Assembly (NCBI GenBank): GCA_000469685.2
Contig: LS997565.1
Location: 1,602,005-1,666,004, forward strand
Source of the DNA: Haemonchus contortus
Lineage: Eukaryota > Nematoda > Chromadorea > Rhabditida > Trichostrongylidae
DNA: 64,000 bases
Direction: 5' to 3'
A program made the position numbers and the translations under genes. The notes below the pieces were generated by a model. The model was not told the origin of the DNA. It worked only from the letters and a program-made list of their open reading frames with translations, and did not search any database. Shown here one piece after another: positions 1 through 11,500 of this stretch; position 1 is the stretch's first letter; each line of letters starts with the position of its first letter.

Positions 1-135
1 TACCTTCGGGGCTTACTAGTGCCAGACCAGTCTTGGAGCATAAAATCAATGGTTTGTACGTCGGCTGGCTACCACAAGGGATTGCAAAGGCCAAAAACGG
101 GATGAACTTACCCAAGACTTTAACCTTTATCCTTT
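1..135 (+). repeat. tRNA-derived SINE, 3' part, cut by window edge
   Basis: The first ~135 bases match the 3' body of the tRNA-headed SINE seen in full at 54760-55095: the segment around 'gccagaccagtcttgg', then a 'cggctggctaccacaag' block. The copy is divergent. Its tRNA-like head would lie left of the window. Confidence 0.5.
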
Positions 136-1525
136 CATACTTTGTACTGAGGTTTATATTTTATTAGAGTAGAACCACCTCGTTTGATCGACCTTTCAAA
201 CGAGTCGTCAATTTCCAGATTTTGGAAGGACTCACCCAGAGGTCCTGATCTGCAACTTTTCCGGCCAATTGTCTAAACCTAGTAGGCGAATTGCAATAAT
301 TTTTGAAAATTCTTGAAAAATCCAGGCTCTTCAGCTTTTCTTTGCCTTTCTCGGTACTATGAATCCTTCGCAACCCATGAAGCGAATCATTCCCCAGGTT
401 TTGTAGCAGATAATGACTTGTCGGAAAACATCATTCTCGCAGTTGCATCAAGCGGAAGTTACTTGTTTGTTTATTCGAACAACTCGAATGATTACGCACA
501 TCGACAATGTTTCCCGTGGATTTCTATCAGATGCAATTACCGTATGTGAAACTGCAGATGTCTGAATGAGAATCAGTTCTACAAGGAAAATATCGTCTCT
601 GGGAACCGTACACGAACCATTTACTCATTTGTTAGCATCAGCCCCCATCCATTCCAACGATTTTACTTCCGTATAAACCACAAACTCCACACAAGCTGAG
701 CAATCATCGTGTTAGTTACCATAATTGGTACATAAGGATAAATTAGGGCTTAGTCAAGTAGAAGTATCACACCACACATCAGAGATCCAGCCTTTCAAGC
801 AACATATCTTTTTCAGTTCAGTTAATTGGTGCTGATTTTGCCGAGGAAATATAATTATCGAAGTAAGGGTTCGCTAAAGCAACAAATTACTATTTATGCA
901 GCTGACAAAACGTTTGAATACCCCCTTGGACACGGAAGTAGGCATACATAGGCGTGGCGCATCCTGCACTGCAAAGCATCATCTCCAAAGCTCTCCTCTT
1001 TCCAGGCCTTTTCATCTTTGCTCGTTTCAAATTTGTTCACAAAAAGATACGGTACAGAGTTTTGTCTGTAGGAAATAAATAGCAGTAAACAAATAAACAA
1101 CGGCAAAGTCAGCATTACCTAACAAACTAGAATGTTAACAAAAAGATATTTTCCAAAGAAAATTCAAAAAAGCACTTGATTCAACTTAATTTTTTTTATT
1201 TCAATTAATCACCCCTCACTGTAGATATGTTTGATGCCTTCCCAGGTTGTTATGGGTAAACCCATTCAAAAACCGTCTGTTGTTCAGACGACAGCTTCCT
1301 GCTCGTCATTTGCTAATTTTTTTGTTTTGTCATTAACTAAATGAATACAAAACTATTCAGAAAAAGCTTTTCACGCATCAGTGAGCTTTTTGTTGTTGTT
1401 AGTGATGTGTCGTTTGTCTGAAAGATCCTCCTGCAGTGTTCAAAAGCTCCTGAACATGCTCACCCCACTGCTTTATGCCACAGATTTGATGAAAGTCCTA
1501 TTTTCAGATTTTCTTGGGACACCTG

Positions 1526-3908
1526 ATGGCTTTGTCATGGTCGCAATGGATTTTTGTCTCAGTCAATGTTGTATCGCTACCGCTTTATCTTCTAATTATG
1601 ACAGTATGCATTAGGGAATGGAAGAAAACTCCTCTACAAAGAACTTTTTACGTTCTCATCATTTCTCAGGTATGAAAATATGTAAAATATAATAACTAGA
1701 AAAATAAGAAGTAATAAATTAAGAAGAATAAAGTAATAAAATTAGGGAAAATACAAAATGGCATTCAGAGGTGTTTGAGGAGTAAATTCAGGAATTTATG
1801 CTTCTGTCTGCATGTATGATTGTAAACTCTGGAGTACATAAACTGAAATTTCACACAACATTATCACGTAGATGTTTCAAGCGTCAATGCCAATTTTTCT
1901 AAAAAGGTCAAAAGAGAAAGCTCCGGGCGTTGGCCAACCTCGTCTGAGGGATGCGCCCCGCATTCGACTTCTAATCGGAATGTAGTGGAGTATTGAATGC
2001 CTGTGTGGCCTGCATAGTGACTTGCGAGGGTCGATCAGTTCAAGACAGGGCTGTTATCCTCTCAGACGAATCTGGTACCAATTGACCGACTGCGGAGGAT
2101 GGAAGTCTTGGTTAGCTGAGGGTTCGAATCAATCCGGGATTTGAACCCGCGATCATTTGTGTGTGATAGGGCGCCACCTGTCACTACACCAGCTAAGCCC
2201 GCGAGTTTTCATAATTAAAATAAAATGACTGGATTCAGAAATAGCTTTGAAAATTCATTATTTACTAGGATATTCTGATGAAAGCACTCTAAGAACTCAT
2301 TTTTGAGCTAACATTTCTCAGGGCATAGTGGACATCTCGGTAATGGCCAGCTATTTCGTATTCGGAGTCCTACGATCATCAGAATTGTTCAATTCAATCT
2401 TTTGGGCATATCAATATCACTATGTAGCCTCATGGTGTTTCAATCAGACCTACGTATTGGCATTTATACGATGCTTGGGTGTACTATTGATGTCATTTCA
2501 ACGATACATTTCCCTATGTAAAAATGGTCGCCCCATTGAGCAGGTGAGTCCAGCAGTACCATTCCTCCTTTACTAAAACTCATAAAATCATTTTTAGATG
2601 GTAAATGTGACCCATCGATGGACTCTACCACTTGTGCATTGGCTGCTTCCATTCGCCTATTCGATCCCACTCCTTCTACTGAGTAATGCAACGTTCAAAG
2701 ATGAAAAGAATCTTGAAGTTCTTGCAGAAAAGCAGGACATTACAGTGAGTGTTTAGGGATAGAAAGATAGAGTTTGTTGGTATCGATCGATTGCGGTAAC
2801 GGGATACGCCATGCCTTCACCTCCCATTCACCTATTCAAAATACTGGTGACGATACGATTGAAAGCGTACCCGGCTCAGATATGAATGAATTGCTTAGCC
2901 AGCTGACGGATGTCAGTACTTTTGGGCTCCAAGAGAGTAACGGTACAGAACAAGGGGCAACACGAAGGGCTTGCTTTGCCTAGGACGATATCGGTGTTGC
3001 AAGTCCGCTCTCTGTCCATACCTATCTCTGTGTCAACTGACACATAAACTTAAGCTCTTCTCGATATTAGATGAGTTTGGCTTTCCAGGTAGCCACCTCA
3101 ATGGCAGCTACTTTTGTCTCAATCTCGTTTATACTCTGCGCGTCATGCTATGGAGCCATACTGAGATTCTTGATTGTCAATCGATACAGCAGTAGTGTGT
3201 AAGCTTACTTGGCATTCAATTTTAATCGTGTAAAAAATGCTATTTCAATAATTTTCAGCGCTGTGAAACGAGAACGTCGTCTTTATGTACAAATGTTGGG
3301 ATTATTTGTGGCTTTCATACTTTTACTCGTCTTCAATATTATGCAGTTCAGATTTTCGCTTTATTCGAATGTAGGTCAATTCTTCAGAACCAAGAATAGG
3401 AAAGAAACAACGAAAGAAAAGGGGAGAATTGAAAATATTTCCAGGATGGTCCAATATTCACGATGAGAATGGTCTTCCCGGTGATCAGCTGCTTCTTTTC
3501 ATACATCAACGTATGGATGATGCTGATTCTGAACGACGATATGAGACGAAAAATTCTGGCTCTGCTGGGTGTCCGGGATGAGAGTGTTCAGGTGAGCGGA
3601 ATCATATGCTGATGTGATAGATGGCCATGGATTCTTGATTCCACTGGGATTGAACGGGGTCCACCGCTACTTTTCAGCAGCAATTTTCGAAAACTCATAT
3701 ATACCAACAAAAATGCAGAGGCGATTGATAGTGTGGGGGTTTTTGGTCGGAAGACCAGCCAGGCTCGGCACTTTCAGATGCGGTCACATCTGTTTTTGTC
3801 TGAATTTCCAGACGTGTTCAGATGTCGTTAATGTACCTTTTTCAGAGCTCTTTCAACAGATCAACGTCAACGAAAGTGGTTCCAATGGGCAAAGCCAACC
3901 GATTCTAA
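1526..3908 (+). CDS. Serpentine chemoreceptor (7TM GPCR, Srv-like), complete 7-exon gene
   Basis: Exons 1526-1669, 2322-2543, 2598-2744, 3089-3198, 3259-3370, 3445-3591 and 3846-3908 join in frame to 314 aa, ending at TAA 3906-3908. Donors are GTATG/GTGAG/GTAAG-like and acceptors TTTCAG/TTTTAG. The start ATG at 1526 gives MALSWSQW followed directly by the first membrane helix. At least six further hydrophobic segments follow. QRY at residues 108-110 sits where DRY lies after TM3 in rhodopsin-type receptors. The helix near the end is followed by a polar R/K/S tail, as in nematode serpentine receptors. The 'HRWTLPLVHWLLP' loop-TM4 region and the overall length (~310-330 aa usual) suggest class Srv; Srx/Srg-type receptors are alternatives. 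Such receptors act at sensory-cilium membranes in C. elegans; the ligand is unknown here. GPCR identity is firm, subclass less so. Confidence 0.85.
1900..2207 (-). repeat. tRNA-derived SINE in intron 1 of the chemoreceptor gene
   Basis: Read on the minus strand, the copy starts near 2207 with a tRNA-like head carrying a B-box-like GGTTCAAATCC (around 2140-2150). The SINE body ends near 1920 with the recurrent 'gatgcgccccgcattcgac' block. It shares order and sequence with copies at 40257, 54760, 17459 and 12358. It lies wholly within intron 1 (1670-2321). Confidence 0.65.
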
Positions 3909-3972
3909 TGTTCAATACAGTAATTTGCTGCTACCACTATAATCTTCTGTTTTGTCCTCATGTCCATACAGT

Positions 3973-3978
3973 AATAAA
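3973..3978 (+). terminator. Polyadenylation signal of the chemoreceptor gene
   Basis: AATAAA lies 65 nt after the stop at 3908, a plausible distance for a nematode 3' UTR. It supports the proposed last exon. Confidence 0.5.
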
Positions 3979-4840
3979 TCAATGATATGTTTAGTTCAGT
4001 ATGGGTTTCCTTGAGAACTTGCTTTGAAAAAAATTCTTAGTACGAAGGTCAAAGTTCAAACGGAGTTTTCCCATTTCACCTCTTTCTTTATCTCTACGGA
4101 ACTGATCTGAGTGTCAAGCCCACAATCAGGGTCGTGTTGAGTTTGGCCAGTTTGATTGGGATTGTCATAGGCAATCTCGATCATGAGCTTGTTAACCGTT
4201 GAGGTCGTGTGACCAATAAAACCAGTGAAAGGACATTTTAGTCGTTATCTGCCACAAAATTGTTCTGCTTGATCAGACATATTCGGATTATTGGATTTTG
4301 AGCTCGGGAGAAGACATGTATGAGATCCCGGAAGGTCTCAGGATTGGATGCCTCGCTGCAGACAGCGGATAGATGTCATCCAACAGCGCCAGCTCAAGTT
4401 GGTTAGTCAGCAGATTGTTCAGATGTAGCAGACCGTGCTTCAAACAATTACTACTCAGCGTATGCATGTAATAAGGGCAAATAGGATGCGCAGCCGCATC
4501 GAACGCTTTCTTAGATAGAAGGGATCAACGAAAGCATACTATCTTTTATTTCATTTTACTCCAATACTATTGACATGCAACTATGACATATAATGTGTGG
4601 AGCACTTTTACTGCACGGTTTCACTTTTGATGGCTTTCTGTATTTCTGTGTATTATTTCTCTGGTAGGCTTTTTTTCTAGTGGCACACCTTTGTGCATAA
4701 TAAATAAACAAATAAATAAGAAAAAAATAATGAAGCTTGCTCATCCGGCAGTCTGTCGATGGTGAAGTCCTTTGAACGGACCGGTACCTCTGAGGCGAGC
4801 CCTCCTGAACGTTCTTTCCATCTACAAAAATTTCCGAAAA

Positions 4841-5275
4841 ACATACATTTTTGCTAGATGCATTTTGAGGCGCTTAATCGATTGCGATAAATCCCAGGTC
4901 TCTATTTAACCTAGAAAGCGAGATATGATCGATTAAGTTGAAAACGCCCCCCCCCCCTCACAAAAATTTGATTTCGCACATCTCCCACTCAACATGCTAC
5001 ACTTTTGCTAGATGTATCCTAAGGCGCTGAATCGATTGCGATAAATTCAACATTTCTATCTTGCTTAGAAACCAGGATATGATCGATTATACTTGTTGAA
5101 GCGGTCCCCCAAGGGAAATTACCGAAAAACTTGATTTCTCAAACGTCCCATTCAGCAAACCGCATGCTTACTAGATGTGGGTTAGGACGCTGAATCGATC
5201 GCGATTCATCCCAGGTCTCTATCTTGCCTAAAAACCGAGATATGATCGATTATATTTGTTGAAAGGGTCCCCCCA
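4841..5275. repeat. Three-copy tandem repeat, ~154-163 bp unit
   Basis: The block 'ctagatg...cgctgaatcgattgcgat...gatatgatcgatta...cccccc' recurs with CTAGATG ending at 4860, 5014 and 5177, giving periods of 154 and 163. Each unit carries two ATCGATT-type motifs and ends in a C-rich run. The copies are diverged, so this is an old array. No coding potential is visible. Confidence 0.7.
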
Positions 5276-5502
5276 GTTTGGGTGACGATAGTATCGCAAC
5301 TCGTCTGTGTCGATGTAATAGCGCATCAGGCATCGATGGATCGAGGGCGCATAATGCGCCTGCAAAACATGAATGCGCGAAGCATGTATGCTTTTCTCTT
5401 GGTTTAGGGGAAAACTAGTTCCAGTACTCCTTCGCTATCAGTCATCAGAGTGCTGATAAAAATCTATAGACATTTTTTGAGTAGGAACCACTTAGCAGTC
5501 TA

Positions 5503-8500
5503 ATGATTCCATCATTAGTTGGTATAGCTCTTTCAGCTAATCTCGGGAGAGGGCACGCGCCTGAGAATCTCACTGCTATGAGCCGACTGGATATATTTCT
5601 TGCAGAGGCAAAGAGAAAGGAGTTTCCCCTAGAATGTGAGTTCATTTACAGAGGTCCGCTTTATTGTATAATTTTGCTGTTTCTAGATTCATGGATGGAC
5701 TGCGCCCTACGAGGATACGGGGCATTTGCTCTGTGGATGCACCTACTCGTATACCTAATATTCAAGGTAACTGGTCCGGCTGACCATTTTGCCTGTTGTA
5801 AGCCTCAGAGACTGTTCGTTTGACTTACAAATGGACCCCAACTTTCACGAGTAGTTTTTACTGCCTTTGGCTTTACTCCGGAGAAACGAGGTTGTCCTGG
5901 AGGTGACTTTTTGGCATTACATAAGCCTAGGGTTATAAGATGGAGGATCCTGTACACTGTTAAGTCTACGCGATCCAGCTATGTTGACCGTAACCAAATC
6001 CTGAATTGAAGGTACCATGTAAAAGATTAGAAGCAATATGAAAACCTCCTTCAGCGAATAAAAGTCTGCCTGGTAGTGAGCCAATGTTGCCGGTCCATTC
6101 AGACCAGAACAGTTCAGTTTCGCTGGACCTTCTATCACCTATGAGTTGAATATAAAGGGTCCTGTCTGGTAATAAACCGGCCTGGCTTCTACGCAGTTTA
6201 GGGTGTTATGAGTAAAGATGTAGTATAGTCTTGTATTTACCCACTAGATAATGTTTTGTCCACGTGTTCGAGGCTGGACGAGATCAGCACGAAAATTCGC
6301 TCAGTCCACTGTGTGTGGAGTACTGTGGGACGGACCACCGGTGCACGTCGACCGTCTTGCGAACGGGCCGCCCAACATAACGATTTACGGACACGACGTT
6401 TCCCTTCTGGAATTTTTTGCTCATCTCATCCTCCCAAATACCCCTACTATCCTTACTATCCTACTATATACAGTAGCGCTCAAAAGTCTTCGGTGAAATG
6501 GTTTTTCAGCCGTACTTTCCTGTCATACGTCCTTTCGTACTGGATCTAATCATGCGAAATTTCTACATTTGGAGCGTGGGTGTAATGTGAATATTTACCA
6601 CCATTAACCTGCAATCAGATTATGTTCCAGATATTCCAAAGAGCATGAACTCAAAATCGACTGAAAATACACATGATGGTCCATCTAGAATCCCTTTCCT
6701 TTTTATCATTTCAAAAGTGTACGAGCGGTAACACCGATCACAATAGATGAGAAAAACGCACATAAGACACGAATAAGTGCAAACGTCAACAACTTTAGTT
6801 TTAGCAAAATCTGCTACCGCAACAGACACCTTGCTCTATCTGTGGATATTGTAGCTTTGCAGTCAAATAGAGTTGGGTAGGGCGAAATATGCTCTAGTTA
6901 AACATATCCAAATTTCGTGCAACTTGGTCTACAAAAAAAGTTATGAACGAAAAAGCGTCGAAGCATTTCACCGAAGACTTTTGAGCGCTACTGTATAATT
7001 CGCTAAGTGTGTCTGTTGGTGTGTCGGTGTGTTTGTGTGTGTGCGTGTGTGTCGGTGTGTGTGTCTGACCGGAAATTCATAACTCCTGTTCCCGTGGATC
7101 AAGAGCTTTCAAACTTGGTGGGAGTACGGGGGGCAGGATGGGAACACTTACAGTAGCGCTCAAAAGTCTTCGGTGAAATGGTTCTTCAGCCGTACTTTTC
7201 AGTCGTAACTTCTTTCCTACTGGATCTAATCAAGCAAAATTTCTATATTCGGAGCGTGGATGTATTGTGAATATTCACCACTATTAACCTGCAGTCTGAT
7301 CATGTTCCAGATATTCCAAAGAGCATGAACTTAAAATCGACTGAAAATACAGATGATGGTCTTTTTAGAATCTCTTTCCTTTTTATCGTGTCTAAGAAGT
7401 ACGAGCGGTAACGCCGATCACAATAGATGAGAAAAACGCACATAAGGTGCGAATAAGTGCAGACGTCAACAACTTTAGTTTTAGCAAAATCCGCTACAGC
7501 AACAAACACCTTGCTCTATCGGTGGATATTGTACCTTTGCAGTCAAATAGTGTTGGGTAGGGTGAAGTATGCTCTAGTTAAACATATCCAAATTTTGTGC
7601 GATTTGGTCTACTAACAAAAAAGTTATGAACGAAAAAGCGTCAAAGCATTTCACCGAACACTTTTGAGCGCTACTGTATGGTGGGTGGCGGGACCGGACT
7701 CCGTGCACAGGGGGCGGGGCGTGCGCGATAGAAATTTTGTGCCGCAAATCCATAACTCCTGTCCCCATGGATCGAGAACTATCAAACTTGTGTATATATA
7801 GAGCGCTCGCATCTGTCTGTCTGTACATCTGCCTGTCTGTTTGCAAGGAAGTTCTTAAATTCTGTTATCGTCGGCCTAGCAAGTTCAAATTTGGTAGGAG
7901 CGCAGGCGGCACTGCACTTTGAAGTTGATAGGATAGGAACACATATGATGGGTAGTAAAGCCAGGCTCCCCCCACAGGGGGCGGAATTCGTGCGAAATAA
8001 ATGCTTCAAGGGAAGTCATAAACCCTGTCCCCTTGAACCTACAAAATTCAAATTCGGTACGATTACCCGAGGCAGGGTGGGAACGCTAATGGTGCGTAGC
8101 AAATCCGCCCACAATGGGCGGGGATTGCGCAAAATAAATGTCGAGCGGAAAATAATAAACTCCTGTCTCAGTGGACCTAGAGCGTCGAAAGGTAGCAGGA
8201 TCATTGGAGGCAGTGTGAGCCATTCATGGGACCGGACCGCGCCCGGATGGGGACAGGATGGGAGCACTGACGATAGAAGAGCCTTAGAGAAGAAGGCTCA
8301 CTCACTAATTACCTCCCGACGCCTTTGTTATTCGCGATTCATCATTGATTCTTTAATACATATGTTTCATTCGACAAGAAGGGTAAGTGCACAGATAGGG
8401 ACCGATCATGAAATTTGGTTCACTTCTTGCTTACGACCGCTACCCAGCGAAGTTTGCGATTCAATGAAGGGTCACTTGTTCCCTGTGCTTTGATATCATT

Positions 8501-11500
8501 CATGGCAAAACTTATCCGACCGCTAACAATCTTGGATTCTCATTCCATGATGTATCGTAGATAAAGGAGCCACCATTAAGACATTCGATAATGGTATTAT
8601 AATGACTCGACAACATTTGCGAGTACCATTCAAGGGTTTGGATGCCTATCAGTCAAATCTTCAATGGGCCATTATATTTAGAATGCATAGCGACAGACAG
8701 AGACTTCTAATCAAAGGCATAGGCATCAAACACACTTCGAATATCGTATGCATGCCCTTTTGCTCCTCTATGTCCCTCTAAAATTTCGTGTTCCAAAAAG
8801 TATCCGTTGTTCCAAAGAAGGAGCGTGCCGTCGGCCGATCACAACACTATCATAGGAGGAAGAAAAGTCCGGCGTTAAGCGCTCGCGTCTGTCTGTCTAC
8901 TTGCACGGAAGTTTGATATCATCTGATAAAGTTCCTGCAGAACTTTTAAGCCTGCGGATGGGCGGTCGTGCATAAGTAGCATAGCCCAACTGGTATTCAA
9001 TAGATTCGTACACTACAATTCATATCTAGTAGCTTGAAAAAGAAAAGCTCAGAAGCCCGGAAAGGGAAAACCACGAGAAAATCGACATAATGTTGTTGTT
9101 TTTCAGTATATCCATCGTGACACTGATGACGGAAAAGGTGACAACCTTTCGAAGGAGGTTGGTCATTTATCGCGATCGCGCCATTCAAAGTAGTCCAGCT
9201 TCGGCATCTACTCGTCCCCTGTTTTTTTTTTTATTTCGGACGTCATCTTTGATTTCAGCGTCCTTTAACGCCATTGAGAGCCAGCTTTTCTTCGAGAAGG
9301 ACTTCGGCTCGAAAAGTGAAAGTATCTAAGGTACAGCTTTTCTTAGCCCACTAGTTTACGTTGCAGAATGTCGGAACCGCATTTAGCATCGCTCCTCACA
9401 ATCTCAGTCTGCAAAAGATAGTGCAAAGAGTGGAAAAAGAAAGAATCCGTTCAGGGGGAAGCAAATGAGGAGAAAAGGTACTTTTTCGGTATGTCATCTT
9501 ACGTTACTCAGGCTCCTTTGGTTTTTTGAAACATTTCTGTATATTTCCTTATACATATTTTGAACAAATGGGGAGAGTAATAATGTAGTCAACCAAAGGA
9601 GAAGCCCAGGTGGCGATTCCTGGCTCCTGTAGAGAGTGATGTACATACTGACCAGCACCCGGACACGAGTGACCCGGACTCGTGCGGTTACAAGCACGCA
9701 CGGAGCAGTAGTCTCAGTGGTTATTACCGTAATCCTCAGCTCAGCAACAACATAATCATTCTTTGTGGGAAATTTCGAGTGGTCTAGTTTACCGTGTGGG
9801 TTCCTCGAGGTATACTTCTGGTCAGGTGCCGAAGTCTCTCTAGAAGCTCACGATGTTCGCCCTATTAGTTTCTTTTTAGGTGAATTTCAAATCAATCCAA
9901 TAGCTACAACGTCTACCAGAATACTTTTCGCTCTTCCGGCAGTTCTTAGCTTTTGGTCTGGTAGCGTGTAAAGAAGTGACCTCTTCTTCAACTTGATCGA
10001 GCACTCTAGCAGCAAGTAGCAACTCCCAACCTCCGTCTCTTTGCAGGCAGTCGGACAGACAAACCAACACAAAGAGTAGAGCTTGGCTACTAGGCTGACT
10101 ACAATTTTCGTCAGGTTTTCTGGAATCGTAAGCAAAATGGCACTAGGCTTTATTCGGCTGACGTCTCGACATTTTTGCCTTCGTCAAAGCCTACAGAACC
10201 GAGAATGGGTGCGATCTTCCCTCAAACACTATTTCATACTTAAGCAACAGTACCCCAGACCCAATTGTTCTAAAAAGCCATGGAGTCACCCGCTCCTGTG
10301 TATTGCGTGGATTCGATGACATCGCTGTGTGTGCGTCTACGTCTTCAACACTTTTTCTGCCTCGTCTTACAGTCAGTCCACTTCCACGTCCTAGACGGGA
10401 TACGATTGGAAAACAGTGGATCCTTTTGGGACTACAACAAATATAAAGGCATTCCTACAGTTAGTTAATAGAGTAACGGTCTGCTTAGTCTCCTAACCAC
10501 AAAAAGCACAGTTGTTCAGCACTCGAGGCCAATCTGTGATTGAATTTCTTTTACTGAATATTTGTATTGGAACCCCTCAGGTATACTAGAAATTAAGTCA
10601 CAAAAATATGCTGGACGTCTGCGCTCCTTCAGCCTTCAGCCAAGCAACCAGGCGGAAAGATGGAACGTTTCAAAACATTTATTTACCGAATAGATGATTT
10701 CAGGAATCAACTGATGAAGAAAAAGGAGACACAATCGATTATGTTGGAACACAAAAGAGCGAGCGCATACCTGTTGACGTAATATGGGAGCAACGTCGAA
10801 AGCTTATGGTGAACTACAAATCAAATCCGTTTCCAGAATTTTTGAATAGAATTCCATTGATTTCAGAAGGAATTCCTCGATGGTTACAAAAAAGAGCTTG
10901 CAGCGGGAACGCAGAGTGCCGAAATAGTATGGGACAAGCGGGTATCCCATAGGTTCCGATCAAAATAAGAAGTGCTTAATTTTTAGATACCGCCAGGTTG
11001 GGCGACATCCTTCGATATTGGAAAAGAGGACACATCTGACAAGAAGTTCAGGCTAAATATTGTAATGAAGTTGAAAATTAGTGTTTGGTTCTGGATTTGA
11101 GAAATTTCGAGGCCAAATATTTAGCGCGATTGGCTGTTGAAACAAGGAACAGCAGAAGCTTATGCATCCAGGGAACTAATGGCTTCCAAGGAGAAAATAG
11201 GTTCTAAGGAAAAGGCATCTGGTCAGGAAATATCGAAAGAAACACCGAAAAAATCTAAGGAGACGACGAAGGACACATCCCAATCCGTAGAGGTGAGTTA
11301 TCCAGTCGAGAATTTGTTTGATAATTTTTCGGCCTGGAGGAACCTTCTACGATTAAGCGAGGTCCATTCAGGTAATGCTCTGAGATTTGTTTGTCACTTG
11401 AGAGTTCGATTCTCGCTTCAAAATTCCTCTTAGAAATAGCAAAAGCCCCTTTGTTGACCACATCCTCAGCACTAATGTGAGGTGGGTGTAGGCTCTTGTA

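Noticed and set aside
6620..7509. Two similar 69-codon minus-strand frames
   Set aside because: Both are inside the two copies of the same MITE; similarity reflects repeat identity, and neither looks like a transposase piece.
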